64,000 bases of DNA, taken from Bog-159 sp049511415 (GTDB lineage Bacteria > Acidobacteriota > Terriglobia > Bryobacterales > Bryobacteraceae). Under the pieces are notes generated by a model. It was not told the origin of the DNA, ran no database searches, and worked only from the letters and a program-made list of their open reading frames with translations. This document shows, one piece after another, positions 54,621 through 63,924 of the stretch; within the stretch, counting starts at the first letter, position 1, and every line of letters starts with the position of its first letter. The stretch lies in NCBI GenBank assembly GCA_049511415.1, contig JBEKYC010000016.1, forward strand, positions 38,273 through 102,272, given 5' to 3'. Position numbers and translations under genes: made by a program.

Positions 54621-54971
54621 ATGGAACACTACAGTTGGGAAAAGATCGAGCGGGAAGTTTTGAGCGCTGCCATCTCGCGCAAGATCATCACCGGCGATAA
54701 GGCTATGGTGGCGCAGGTATTCCTGGCCAAGGGCGCGGAAGTGCCGGAACACCACCACGAGAGCGAACAGATCACCTACATTTTGGAAGGCGCGCTGGAA
54801 TTCCTGATCGAAGGACGGACCATCGTAGTTTCGGCTGGTGAGGTCCTGCGCATTCCCTCCAACGTGCCGCACCGCGCGGTGGCTCTGCAGGACACGCTCG
54901 ATCTCGACATCTTCAGCCCCATTCGCCAAGACTGGCTGAACGGCCAGGATCAGTATCTACGCCGCGGGTAG
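54621..54971 (+). CDS. Cupin-domain protein
   Basis: A small single-domain cupin of about 116 residues. The metal-binding motif is EVPEHHHESEQITYILEGAL (G(x)5HxH(x)3,4E) and the second is IPSNVPHRAVAL. The GTG at 54618 is an alternative start. Cytoplasmic by lack of a signal. Possibly a small-molecule-binding or dioxygenase-like protein; substrate unknown. The SDR gene starts 5 bp after its stop, so they form an operon. Confidence 0.87.
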   Translation: MEHYSWEKIEREVLSAAISRKIITGDKAMVAQVFLAKGAEVPEHHHESEQITYILEGALEFLIEGRTIVVSAGEVLRIPSNVPHRAVALQDTLDLDIFSPIRQDWLNGQDQYLRRG

Positions 54972-54976
54972 AAGCC

Positions 54977-55768
54977 ATGGATCTGGGACTCAAGGATCGT
55001 GTGGCGCTGGTGGCCGCCTCCAGCCAGGGCCTGGGGAAAGCCGTCGCTCTGGGGCTCGCGCGGGAAGGCGCCAAACTGGCGCTGTGTGCCCGGCATGAGG
55101 CGGCGCTCGTTCAGGCGGCCGAGGAGATCGCGCGCGATACGGGGACGGCGGTGATGCCCCGCGCCTTGGATGTCAGCGATCCCGCCGCCGTGCGCCAGTT
55201 TGTGGCTGCCGTGGCGGAGCGGTTCGGCGGCGTGGATATCTGCGTGGCAAACGCCGGTGGGCCGCCCGCCAAGAGCTTCGCCGAAACCACGGTGGAAGAC
55301 TGGCGCCGGGCCGCCGACCTCAACCTGATGAGCACGGTTTATCTGGCGCAGGAAACCCTGCCGCACATGCAGCGCCGGCGTTGGGGCCGGTTCATCGCGA
55401 TTACGTCCGTGGCTGTGAAGCAGCCCGTGAAAGGATTGATCCTCTCGAACTCGGTGCGCGCGGCGGTTAGCGGACTCATCAAAACGCTGTCGCAGGAATA
55501 CGGCCGCCACGGCGTGCTGGTGAATAGCGTGTGCCCAGGTTATTTCGCCACCGCCCGCCTGCTGGAATTGGGGCGCCGCGTGGCGGAGCAGGAGAGCGTG
55601 CCACCTGGCGACATAGAAGAGCGATGGGCGCGCCAGACTGCCCTGGGCCGCATCGGTACGCCCGCGGAGTTCGCGGACCTGGTGGTCTTTCTGGCCTCCG
55701 AACGCGCCGGCTATATCACTGGCTCGGCCATCACGGTGGATGGCGGGCTGGTGAAAGGCCTGTACTGA
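54977..55768 (+). CDS. SDR family oxidoreductase without the usual Tyr-Lys pair
   Basis: A 263-residue Rossmann-fold protein. Cofactor motif ALVAASSQGLGKAVALGLAR (about 10-29) and NAGGPPA (about 88-94) are present. The catalytic helix, however, reads LSNSVRAAVSGLIKTLSQEY where the Y-x-x-x-K should be: the Tyr is Ser and the Lys is Arg in my alignment by eye. The C-terminal SAITVDGGLVKGLY is standard. It matches a recognised SDR subgroup with LSN-x(2)-RA in this place. The reaction may differ from a classical ketoreductase. In an operon with the cupin gene. Confidence 0.85.
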   Translation: MDLGLKDRVALVAASSQGLGKAVALGLAREGAKLALCARHEAALVQAAEEIARDTGTAVMPRALDVSDPAAVRQFVAAVAERFGGVDICVANAGGPPAKSFAETTVEDWRRAADLNLMSTVYLAQETLPHMQRRRWGRFIAITSVAVKQPVKGLILSNSVRAAVSGLIKTLSQEYGRHGVLVNSVCPGYFATARLLELGRRVAEQESVPPGDIEERWARQTALGRIGTPAEFADLVVFLASERAGYITGSAITVDGGLVKGLY

Positions 55769-55827
55769 ATCCGGACGAACCGCCGCCCGCAAGCATTAGG
55801 GTAAGATGGATCGAACACCAGACCGCT

Positions 55828-57216
55828 ATGCAACAATACGATCTGATCGTCATCGGTTCCGGTCCGGCCGGGCAGCGTGCAGCCATCCAAGGCGCCAAGT
55901 CCGGGAAGCGGGTCGCCCTCATCGAGAGGCGCGAAATGGTTGGTGGCGCCTGCATCAATACGGGCACGATTCCCAGCAAAACCACCCGCGAGGCGGTCCT
56001 GCACCTCACCGGATTCGCATATCAGGGTATCTATGGCGTCAATTATCGCGTCAAGGAAAAGATCACCATGGCGGATCTGGGCTTCCGCGTGCAGCATGTG
56101 ATCAAGACCGAAACCGACATTACCCAGGCGCAGCTCTCGCGCAACGGTATCGAGGTGATTTACGGAACCGCGCGGTTTATCGATTCCACACACATCCGCG
56201 TGGAAAGCAGCCGGGGTGTATCGGAGTATGAGGCCGGCGTAATCATCATCGGCACGGGGACCAAGCCTGCCGTATCCGCCAAGGTGCCGCTGAATGGGCG
56301 CACCATCATCGATAGCGACCAGATCCTGCAGATGCCGGAAGTTCCCAAGATCATGATTGTGGTGGGCGGCGGCGTCATCGGCGTGGAGTACACCTGCATG
56401 TTCGCGGCGCTGGGCGTGCGCGTGATCCTGGTGGAGAAGCGCCCCCGCCTGCTGGAGTTCGCCGATTCGGAGATGATCGAGGCGCTCTCCTATCATCTGC
56501 GCGACCATCGCGTCACCATGCGCCTGAACGAGGAAGTGGAAAGCGTGGAAGAAACGCCCACCGGCGGCGTGGTCGCCAATCTGATGAGCAAGAAGAAAAT
56601 CTCCGGCGATGCTTTGCTTTACGCCGTGGGCCGCCAGGGCAATGTGGAGGAACTGGATCTGCCCGCCGCCGGTCTGGCAGCCGACAATCGCGGGCGCATT
56701 CCAGTGGACGATTGTTATCGCACCAAGCAGCCTAATATCTACGCGGTGGGTGACGTGATCGGGTTTCCGAGCCTGGCCTCCGTGTCCATGGAGCAGGGCC
56801 GCATCGCCGCGGCGAAAGCTTTCGGATTGCCGGTGCATTCGAACCCGGCCACTTATCCGTACGGTATCTACACGATTCCCGAGATTTCATTCATCGGCAA
56901 GACAGAGGAGCAGTTGACCGGCGAGGATGTTCCCTATGAAGTGGGCGTGGCGTTCTATCGCGAAATCGCGCGCGGCCAGATCCGCGGCGACACGACCGGC
57001 CGGCTGAAACTGATCTTCCACCGGGAGACGCGCGAGATCCTCGGCGTGCACATTATCGGCGAGGGCGCGGCCGAACTCCTGCACATCGGTCAGGCGGTCA
57101 TGATTCTGAAGGGCACCATGGATTACTTCGTGGATACGGTCTTCAACTATCCGACGTTGGCCGAGTGTTACAAGGCCGCCGCGTTCAACGGCCTAAATAA
57201 ACTGACGCGACTTTAA
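55828..57216 (+). CDS. sthA: Si-specific NAD(P)(+) transhydrogenase (SthA-type)
   Basis: A 462-residue soluble FAD-dependent pyridine nucleotide oxidoreductase. N-terminal FAD motif DLIVIGSGPAGQRAAIQGAK, then GGACINTGTIPSKTTREAV: the second redox Cys of the disulfide reductase family is replaced by Thr, the mark of SthA rather than dihydrolipoamide dehydrogenase. NAD motif is IMIVVGGGVIGVEYTCMFAA, and the dimerisation domain ends with FNYPTLAECYKAAAFNGLNK. It exchanges hydride between NADPH and NAD+. The start at 55828 is preferred over the open frame to 55531, which overlaps the SDR gene. The ROK gene follows 14 bp later. Confidence 0.92.
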   Translation: MQQYDLIVIGSGPAGQRAAIQGAKSGKRVALIERREMVGGACINTGTIPSKTTREAVLHLTGFAYQGIYGVNYRVKEKITMADLGFRVQHVIKTETDITQAQLSRNGIEVIYGTARFIDSTHIRVESSRGVSEYEAGVIIIGTGTKPAVSAKVPLNGRTIIDSDQILQMPEVPKIMIVVGGGVIGVEYTCMFAALGVRVILVEKRPRLLEFADSEMIEALSYHLRDHRVTMRLNEEVESVEETPTGGVVANLMSKKKISGDALLYAVGRQGNVEELDLPAAGLAADNRGRIPVDDCYRTKQPNIYAVGDVIGFPSLASVSMEQGRIAAAKAFGLPVHSNPATYPYGIYTIPEISFIGKTEEQLTGEDVPYEVGVAFYREIARGQIRGDTTGRLKLIFHRETREILGVHIIGEGAAELLHIGQAVMILKGTMDYFVDTVFNYPTLAECYKAAAFNGLNKLTRL

Positions 57217-57230
57217 AGTGGAGACATAAC

Positions 57231-58118
57231 ATGGGGCAAGCAATAGGCGTACTGGCGACCAGGCAAGTCGCGGTTGGCGTCGTGGAGGACAACGCACTCT
57301 CCGGTCCGATCCGGCTCTTTCCGGATGCCGCGGAAAATCCCGATGCACTCCGGACCATGACCGGCGACGAAATCGCCGAGTTGATCGGCCAGCAGGTGCT
57401 GTTAGCGGCGCGCGACCGGCAGATTGAATGTATAGGCGTTGGCTTTCCGGGAGTCATTCGCAACGGTATCGTGGAGGAATCACCCAACCTGCAACAGATC
57501 AAGGGATTCTCCTTTGCCACATCCTTATGCGGTGTGCTGGCGCGAGGCGGTCTGAAAGCATCCGTTCTGATCCTGAATGACGCGGACGCCATCGCGGGCG
57601 GAGTAGCTGCCACCCGCGGCCATCTGGAAAAACTGATCCGCATCTGGTACCTGGGAGACGGCGTGGGATTCGGGCGTTACCCGCGCGTGGAAGGCGTCTG
57701 GGAAGGCGGCCATATGGTCGTCTCCCTGAATCCCAAGGAGCACTATTGCGGTTGCGGCGGCACTGGTCACCTGGAAGGCATCGTGGGACACCGCGCCATG
57801 CGGCTGCGCTTCCTCGATATGGAACCGGAGGAAGTGTTCGCAGCGGCGAAAGAGGGGGACGAGCGCTGCAGCACGTTCGTCAAGCTATGGCACCGCGCGC
57901 TGGCGGCAGCCTCGGCCAGCAGCATCCACCTGGATGGGCCGGGGAAGTTCTTCATCATGGGGCCGAACGCGCATTATGTCGACCTGGGACTCGTCGGCCA
58001 ATACATTCACGAGATGGTCAAGATGACCCCGCTGCAGGGCAGTCTGTTCGAAATCATTTCGAGCAGCACCGACCTGGCGATTATCGGCGCGGCCGTGAAC
58101 GCGGGGCGCGCGTCGTAA
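57231..58118 (+). CDS. ROK family (glucokinase-like) protein
   Basis: A 295-residue ROK-type kinase or regulator. ATPase-core motifs: IGVGFPGVIRNGIVE (about 63-77), ASVLILNDADAIAGGVAAT (catalytic Asp), and EGGHMVVSLNPKEHYCGCGG then TGHLEGIVGHRA, in which the zinc motif C-x-C-G-x(2)-x-C is altered, with His in place of the last Cys. The N-terminal phosphate motif is weak (IGVLATRQVAVGVV). Sugar kinase activity is possible but not certain. It follows sthA, in an apparent cupin-SDR-sthA-ROK transcription order. Confidence 0.83.
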   Translation: MGQAIGVLATRQVAVGVVEDNALSGPIRLFPDAAENPDALRTMTGDEIAELIGQQVLLAARDRQIECIGVGFPGVIRNGIVEESPNLQQIKGFSFATSLCGVLARGGLKASVLILNDADAIAGGVAATRGHLEKLIRIWYLGDGVGFGRYPRVEGVWEGGHMVVSLNPKEHYCGCGGTGHLEGIVGHRAMRLRFLDMEPEEVFAAAKEGDERCSTFVKLWHRALAAASASSIHLDGPGKFFIMGPNAHYVDLGLVGQYIHEMVKMTPLQGSLFEIISSSTDLAIIGAAVNAGRAS

Positions 58119-58125
58119 GTTGAGC

Positions 58126-58212
58126 TGGTGCGAACGGGGAGGGTCGAACTCCCATTCCCTTGCGGGAGCCAGATCCTAAGTCTGGTGCGTCTGCCAATTC
58201 CGCCACGTTCGC
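58126..58212 (-). tRNA. tRNA-Leu (UAG anticodon)
   Basis: An 87-base class II tRNA on the minus strand. The acceptor arm GCGAACG pairs with CGTTCGC, discriminator A and encoded CCA follow (58126-58128). Anticodon stem CCAGA/TCTGG with loop CTTAGGA gives anticodon TAG. Long variable arm CTCCCGCAAGGGAAT and T arm GGGAG-TTCGACC-CTCCC. It reads CUA and related leucine codons. Confidence 0.95.
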
Positions 58213-58243
58213 GCAGGTTTGCTTTTGTTCGATTATATCGCGG

Positions 58244-60874
58244 TTAGTTGGCGGCCATGGCGCGCAGGGCCGCCGGCCGGCCGGCATATTGCGGCGGCAA
58301 TTGGCCGGTATCGCGAAGATGCTCCCAAAGCTGCGCGGCTTGCTCGTAGTAGGCGTGCGCCTGGGACCGCTCCGCGCGCGCCAAGGCGTCACCCATGAGT
58401 TCGTAATCTAAAGCGCGGCCGATCTCCCCGGAGGTTCCAGGAACTCTCCCCAACAGTTCGATGCTGGCGCGATATTGTGCCAGCGCGGCCGGCCGCTTGC
58501 CCGACGACAACAACGATTCGGCCGACCACTCGTGGGCTTGAATCAGCATGCCGCGAATATCGCCGCTCGATGGGTCGCGGCGCAGGGCCTCCTCCAGCAC
58601 TGCCGCCGCGCGGCTGGTATAGGCGACGGCCTCTTGGGGGCGATGCTGGGCTTGTAGCACCCGTCCTATCTTGCATAACCCCCATGCCACTTCCGCACGG
58701 GCCTCCGAATTGCTAGGATCGGCATCAGAGACCGCTTGCGCGCCGCGCAGGTGTTCGCGCGCGGCCGCTTCCGCTCTGCGGGTGTCGCCGGTCTCCAGGT
58801 AGGTGCTGCTCAAATCGTCCCACGAAGCTGCCAGCAGCCGCCGGTAATGCGCGGGATTCAACCGGTAGGCGGCTTCGATCTGCTCGTGCGCCAGCAGATT
58901 CTCTTGGACGCGCCGCGCCTGGTACGCAGTGTCTCCGCCCAGAACGGAAGCGTACCGGTAATCGTAGGCCAGCAACTGAAAGGCGCGCGCCGCGGCAAAG
59001 TGATAACTATCGTTTTCCGGGTTTCCGGCGGCCAGCGGCATAATGATGGCCAGCGCCTGTCTGGCGGCCGTCTCGGCGGGCGCGATATTGGCGGTCGAGC
59101 GGTTCACCTCCATGGCGGCCACCCAGCCCATGCTCACATTCAGATACGCGTTGGCCAGTTCCAGGCGCACCTCCCGCGAGCCGGGATTGAGCACGGCGGC
59201 GCGTTGCAACAATGCCACCGCCCGCTCGCCCAGGCGAATCGTCTCTTCGGGCTTCTGTTCCCGCTTCATGACCTTGCCCAGCCTGCCGTAGACCAACCCG
59301 AGTTCGCTGATCAGGCCGACATCCTGGTGACCCGACGCGGATAGCCGTTCGAGCAGCGCGGCGGCCTTCTGATAATTCGCCAGCGCGCCGGAGGTGTCCC
59401 CAAGGTTGGCGTAATAGGGCCGCCCCAATACATCGCCGAGCCGGCGATAGGCCAGCGCCAGATCGCGCTCGACCGCCGGATCGGAAGAATGCTCGGAGGC
59501 CAGAATGTCCAGATACTGCCGCGCCCGCCGCGCCAGCAGCAGGCGCGCCGCGGTGGAACCGGGCAGATCCGTGATGGCGTCGTTCAGCTCGAACAACAGC
59601 GAGTTCACGAAGCTTCTGGAATCCACGAAGCGGCGCGCCGATTCGCGATACTGTGCCAGTGTGACAGCTCCCGCGACCGCCACGGCCGATAGGGCTATCG
59701 CGGCGCCCGCAACGGCGGCGCGCCGCCGGACCACGAAACGCCGCGCGCGGTACGGCCACGTTGCGGCGCGGGCTTTTACCGGGTAACCGCCCATCACGCG
59801 CCGGATGTCTTCCGCAAAATCGGCCACGGAGGAGTAGCGGCGGCCTGGCTCCTTCCGCAGGGCTTTCAGCACGACCTTGTCCAGATCGGCATTGACTTTG
59901 CGCCGCGCATCGGGCGGCGCGGAATCCGGCGGATCCGCGCCACGCAGTCGCTGACTGGGCGCCACGGGGTCCGCCGCCCACCCGGTTTGGGTAGAGCCGG
60001 GCGGGTACAGCCTCCCGCCCACCAAAAGTTCGTACAGGATCACGCCCAGCGAGTAGACGTCGGACGCCGTGGTAATCGGCAGACCGGCGGCCTGCTCCGG
60101 GCTGGCGTAACCCGGCGTCAGAATGCCGGTCGACCCTTCATCCGGCGTCGCGGTCAGCAGCTTGGCAATTCCAAAGTCGAGCAACTTTGGGACGCCGCCG
60201 GCGGCTACCAGGATATTGCGCGGCTTCAAGTCGCGATGCACGATCAGATTGCCGTGCGCGTACGAGACCGCCGCACACACGGCGCGGAACAGGTCCAAAC
60301 GCGCCGCCACGGGCAGGCGCCGTTCGGCGGCGTAGCGATCAATCGGAAGACCGTCCACGAATTCCATCACCAGGTATGGCAGTCCATCCGGGGTGCGGCC
60401 GGCATCCAGCATACGTGCGATATTGGGGTGTTCCAGGCGCGCCAGAATCTGGCGCTCCTGCTGAAAGCGGCGCATCAGTTCGGCGTCGATCTCCGTAAAC
60501 GCCCTGTGCACCATTTTGATGGCTACGCGTTTGCACAGCCCTTCGTCGTCGCGCTCAGCCAGGTAAACGGTGCCCATCCCGCCCGAGCTGATGGCGGAAA
60601 GAATGCGATAGGGACCCAGCCGGTCGAAGCGCAGGCCGTCCTCGGACGCAAGCTCGCGGGCCTCGATCTGCAGGGCCGGCAATTCCCACGCCGCCGGGTC
60701 CGAGTTCCGGTGGGCGCGCAGCAGATTCTCCAGTGCCTGGCGCAGGTCCGGCCGGCCAACGCAATGCTCGCGCAGGAAAGCGGGCTGTTCGTCGGGACCG
60801 AGCGCGCCGGCGGCAAAGAATAGCTCCTCCAGGACCTCCGGATCGTAATCCGGATCGGGCGCGGGCATGCTCAT
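58244..60874 (-). CDS. Ser/Thr protein kinase with TPR repeats
   Basis: An 876-residue membrane-bound kinase. Kinase domain at about 88-360: ISSGGMGTVYLAERDD (glycine loop), VAIKMVHRAF (Lys120), VHRDLKPRNILV (HRD 213-215) and DFGIAKLL (DFG 233-235). A transmembrane helix lies at about 393-412 (AAVAGAAIALSAVAVAGAVT). The remaining 460 residues are periplasmic or extracellular TPR-like helices. It overlaps the downstream end of the ECF sigma gene by 4 bp (ATGA), so sigma and kinase are coupled, and the kinase probably controls the sigma factor or its targets. Confidence 0.93.
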   Translation of the reverse strand: MSMPAPDPDYDPEVLEELFFAAGALGPDEQPAFLREHCVGRPDLRQALENLLRAHRNSDPAAWELPALQIEARELASEDGLRFDRLGPYRILSAISSGGMGTVYLAERDDEGLCKRVAIKMVHRAFTEIDAELMRRFQQERQILARLEHPNIARMLDAGRTPDGLPYLVMEFVDGLPIDRYAAERRLPVAARLDLFRAVCAAVSYAHGNLIVHRDLKPRNILVAAGGVPKLLDFGIAKLLTATPDEGSTGILTPGYASPEQAAGLPITTASDVYSLGVILYELLVGGRLYPPGSTQTGWAADPVAPSQRLRGADPPDSAPPDARRKVNADLDKVVLKALRKEPGRRYSSVADFAEDIRRVMGGYPVKARAATWPYRARRFVVRRRAAVAGAAIALSAVAVAGAVTLAQYRESARRFVDSRSFVNSLLFELNDAITDLPGSTAARLLLARRARQYLDILASEHSSDPAVERDLALAYRRLGDVLGRPYYANLGDTSGALANYQKAAALLERLSASGHQDVGLISELGLVYGRLGKVMKREQKPEETIRLGERAVALLQRAAVLNPGSREVRLELANAYLNVSMGWVAAMEVNRSTANIAPAETAARQALAIIMPLAAGNPENDSYHFAAARAFQLLAYDYRYASVLGGDTAYQARRVQENLLAHEQIEAAYRLNPAHYRRLLAASWDDLSSTYLETGDTRRAEAAAREHLRGAQAVSDADPSNSEARAEVAWGLCKIGRVLQAQHRPQEAVAYTSRAAAVLEEALRRDPSSGDIRGMLIQAHEWSAESLLSSGKRPAALAQYRASIELLGRVPGTSGEIGRALDYELMGDALARAERSQAHAYYEQAAQLWEHLRDTGQLPPQYAGRPAALRAMAAN

Positions 60875-61458
60875 TTGGGGGCCAGCTCATTTTGCAGCCA
60901 GGCCTTGGCGAAGCTCCAGTCGCGCTCCACGGTACGCAACGCGACCGCGTGCCCACCGGCGTTCAAGGCCTCGGCTGTCTCTTCCGGCGTCAGTCCTCCG
61001 AAGAAGCGAAGTTCCACCACTTGGGCCTGCCGCGGATAGCGTCCCGCAAAACGGCTGAGGGCCGCGTCAATGGAAAGGATATCGGGCGCGGGAGCCGTGC
61101 CGGCGATCTCCGGGTCCAATTGCAGAGCCGCGCCGGCGCCGCGCTTGCCGGCCATGCGGCGGCGCGCATGGTCCACCAGGATATTGCGCATCACCCGCGC
61201 AGCCGTGGAATAAAACTGCGCGCGGCACTTCCAGTCGATGGCCCGCACCGTCGAGATGCGTAGGTAAAGTTCGTGCACCAGGGCGGTGGGCTGCAGCGTG
61301 TGGCCTTCGCGCTCGGCGCGCAGGAACGACCCCGCCACGCGTCGAAGTTCCGCGTACACCATGGCCGTTAGCTGGACGAGCGCCTCGTCGTCCCCGGCAT
61401 GCCAGCGCAAAAGCCAATAGGTGATCCCACCGTCAGAACTGGACTCCTCCGGACCCAT
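60871..61458 (-). CDS. ECF-type sigma factor (acidobacterial type)
   Basis: A 195-residue ECF sigma factor. Region 2: AMVYAELRRVAGSFLRAERE, LQPTALVHELYLRISTVRAI, KCRAQFYSTAARVMRNILVD with HARRRMAGKRG following. Region 4: QAQVVELRFFGGLTPEETAE and VALRTVERDWSFAKAWLQ. This is the layout of the sigma factors paired with Ser/Thr kinase-TPR genes in Acidobacteria and Planctomycetes. It directly precedes and overlaps the kinase gene by 4 bp. No anti-sigma factor gene is adjacent, so the kinase is the likely controller (inference). Confidence 0.93.
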   Translation of the reverse strand: MGPEESSSDGGITYWLLRWHAGDDEALVQLTAMVYAELRRVAGSFLRAEREGHTLQPTALVHELYLRISTVRAIDWKCRAQFYSTAARVMRNILVDHARRRMAGKRGAGAALQLDPEIAGTAPAPDILSIDAALSRFAGRYPRQAQVVELRFFGGLTPEETAEALNAGGHAVALRTVERDWSFAKAWLQNELAPK

Positions 61459-61573
61459 GGGGCTTTATTTTATCACCGGCATGGCGGAAGAACGCGCCGG
61501 TTCGCGCTTGTAGGTCAGGTGCTCGCGCGATAAGGGCGGGATCACTCACCAAATCAAATAAAGGAACATCGAC

Positions 61574-62230
61574 ATGAACAACATCAAAATAAGCATTCTC
61601 GCGGCCGTGCTCGCCGCCTCCGCGGCGCACGCCGCCAACCCTCCGGCCTGCGTCGCCGGCACTTTGGATACCTATGTGGCGCTCGAAAGCCAGGGCGGCT
61701 GCTCCATCGGCAGCTACGCATTCCAGAACTGGGTGTACACCGCGTCCGACGGTAACATCCCCGGCTCCGCCATCAACGTGACCCCCATCGCCTCCACCAG
61801 CAAGCCCGGCTTCTCGTTCTCGGTGGTGGCGGGCAACCCCGAAACTTGGCAGTTGGCGGCCGGACAATCCTACAGCGCCACCATCCGCGTGACCGCGCAA
61901 GCCCTTAAGACAACTTTGGCCATCCAAGACGCTTCCCTGAGCGTCACCGGCGGTCAATTCGAGGGCGGCGAACTGTTGGTGGACGTGAACGCCTGCCTGG
62001 CGTCGTTGCTGGGATGCGCGCAGCCGCGCGCGACAGGTTCCGGGATACCCGCTCTGCTGGAGGTTACCACCACTCCGGGCACCTCCACGCTGGCGTTTCC
62101 AGGCAGCACGCAAAGCATCGACGCGGACATCAACATCGCGTTGCAGGGGCCGGCCTCGGGCACTGCGCTCACCGGCTTCACATCCGTGGAACTGCAATAC
62201 ACCCTGGCCAAACCGCCGGTCACCGACTGA
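61574..62230 (+). CDS. Hypothetical secreted protein
   Basis: A 218-residue protein with a signal peptide (about 1-20, ending SAAHA). It begins ACVAGTLDTYVALESQGGCS IGSYAFQNWVY, which resembles the start of many acidobacterial PEP-CTERM-linked proteins, but no PEP-CTERM anchor is present at the C terminus (ends AKPPVTD). The rest has beta-strand character. The gene is divergent from the ECF sigma factor across about 115 bp. Function unknown. Confidence 0.72.
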   Translation: MNNIKISILAAVLAASAAHAANPPACVAGTLDTYVALESQGGCSIGSYAFQNWVYTASDGNIPGSAINVTPIASTSKPGFSFSVVAGNPETWQLAAGQSYSATIRVTAQALKTTLAIQDASLSVTGGQFEGGELLVDVNACLASLLGCAQPRATGSGIPALLEVTTTPGTSTLAFPGSTQSIDADINIALQGPASGTALTGFTSVELQYTLAKPPVTD

Positions 62231-62237
62231 GCGCCCT

Positions 62238-63848
62238 CTAGAGCCCGTGCCGGTCGCCACAGACCGACACGTCCAGCCCCATCTCGCGGAACATAGCAGC
62301 TTTGGCCGCCAACGCCAGGTTGGCGGCATCCGCATCCGGGGCGTAGGCTACCTGCACGTGATTGGATTTGTGCCGCGCCATCATCTGGTCGCGCGTCACG
62401 CCATACGTGACCGCGTGCATGATGGGCCATTGCGGCGTGGTAATGCGCCAGCGCCGTTCGGTCTCTTCCGGGGGCAGTTCCACCACTCCGGCGCGGCCGA
62501 TATCCGCCTTCAGGACACCGCGATCCACAAACACGCGGCTCCAGACGATTTCGCCCGGCTTGCTGATGCCTTTCAAGCTGCCGCCTCCCAGGCGGAAATA
62601 CATGGGCGGCTGCCGTTCGCTGACCGCGCCCTCGTAACCGCCGATGAGGTGCGCGGCGGGGACGGCTCCCGAAATCTCGAAGACCCAGACGAACTCCTCA
62701 ACGCCATTGACCGGATAAGATTCGCCGTAGCGCACGTCGTGCAAGGTGGTCTCGGGCGGATATCCCAACGCCTTCCAGATGCGATTGGTGACCAGCGCAT
62801 CCAGGCCCGCGCACTCGTCCACTTCATTGAAGTGCGGCAATGCCTCATTCTCACGCAGCACGCGCCCGTTGCCGCGCGCATAGACGGGCGGCCGGTCCAC
62901 GTTGTTCAACAGGCCTTCCGCCAGGTCGGAGGCCGGCGCCAGATCCTTGAGTCCCTGCTGATACTGTATGCCGATGGCATCGCAGCCAAAGTCGTCGGCG
63001 AGGCGCACGGCCGCGATGTACATCTTGCATTGCGCCAGGATCTGCGCATCGGTCAAGTCGGTTTCGGGATTTGCGCCCGTTTGGAAGCGCAGGCCTTTGC
63101 GATCGAGCCAGTGTCGCACGGCATGCGCCTCGTCGTCGCCGGTGGCCAGCATTTCCGCGTACAGCGCCGATTGGCTGAGCCGCTCCTTGAAGACGCCGGT
63201 GGGATGCAGCAGCTCATCCGGAATGATGGCGTTGTACATGCCCATGCAGCCCTCGTCGAACACACCCAGGATGGCTTTACTGCGGCGCAATTCGCCGGCT
63301 AGGCGGGCGCCCAGTTCTTCCGCGCTGCGCGGCAACCGGCATTCCGCCAGCGGGCGCACATGACTGGTATCGTGAACGACCGGCTCGCCGGCCAGCCAGC
63401 GGCGTAGACCGGAGAGAAAGAACGCATCGGTAAAATCGATGCTCCACAGGGAGCTATAGGCAACGCCGGCCTTGGTGAGCGAGGCATTCAGATTCAGCAG
63501 GCCCACCAGTCCGGGCCATTCGCCGCTCCAGTTGGCGACAGTCAGGATGGGGCCGCGATGGGTGTAAAGCCCGTGCAGCAGATGATGGCTATACTGCCAT
63601 ACCGCCTCGACCACCACCAGCGGGGCGTCGTTCGGGATGTGGCGGAAAACCTCCATGCCATACTTTTGGCTATCGATGAAGCCGTGGCCTTTGGCGGGAT
63701 CGCAGGCGTGGCCGCGTTCGACCGCGTGGCCCAGCCGCCGTATGGCGCCAATGACGGCTTCCTCGGCGCGCGCCTGGGCCGGCCAGCACTTCTGGTTGGC
63801 GGCCAGGCGCAGATCGCCATTGGCGATCAGGATGACGGGATCTGACAT
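62238..63848 (-). CDS. L-fucose isomerase-like enzyme
   Basis: A sugar isomerase-like protein of about 536 residues. It has the layered alpha/beta N-terminal domains (DPVILIANGDLRLAANQKCW, APLVVVEAVWQYSHHLLHGL, GPILTVANWSGEWPGLVGLL) and a central FDEGCMGMYNAIIPDELLHP, which carries likely metal-binding Glu/Asp as in FucI. Downstream parts include FGCDAIGIQYQQGLKDLAPA. Start at ATG 63848; the longer frame to 63896 has no better site. It may isomerise L-fucose, D-arabinose or related sugars. Convergent with the secreted protein gene, 7 bp apart. Substrate unproven. Confidence 0.85.
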   Translation of the reverse strand: MSDPVILIANGDLRLAANQKCWPAQARAEEAVIGAIRRLGHAVERGHACDPAKGHGFIDSQKYGMEVFRHIPNDAPLVVVEAVWQYSHHLLHGLYTHRGPILTVANWSGEWPGLVGLLNLNASLTKAGVAYSSLWSIDFTDAFFLSGLRRWLAGEPVVHDTSHVRPLAECRLPRSAEELGARLAGELRRSKAILGVFDEGCMGMYNAIIPDELLHPTGVFKERLSQSALYAEMLATGDDEAHAVRHWLDRKGLRFQTGANPETDLTDAQILAQCKMYIAAVRLADDFGCDAIGIQYQQGLKDLAPASDLAEGLLNNVDRPPVYARGNGRVLRENEALPHFNEVDECAGLDALVTNRIWKALGYPPETTLHDVRYGESYPVNGVEEFVWVFEISGAVPAAHLIGGYEGAVSERQPPMYFRLGGGSLKGISKPGEIVWSRVFVDRGVLKADIGRAGVVELPPEETERRWRITTPQWPIMHAVTYGVTRDQMMARHKSNHVQVAYAPDADAANLALAAKAAMFREMGLDVSVCGDRHGL

Positions 63849-63924
63849 GACCACATTTTGGCATCGTGCACGTCCGGAGTCCACGGGCGCGGGCATGCTA
63901 AAGTGGATAGATAATGGTGCGCGA

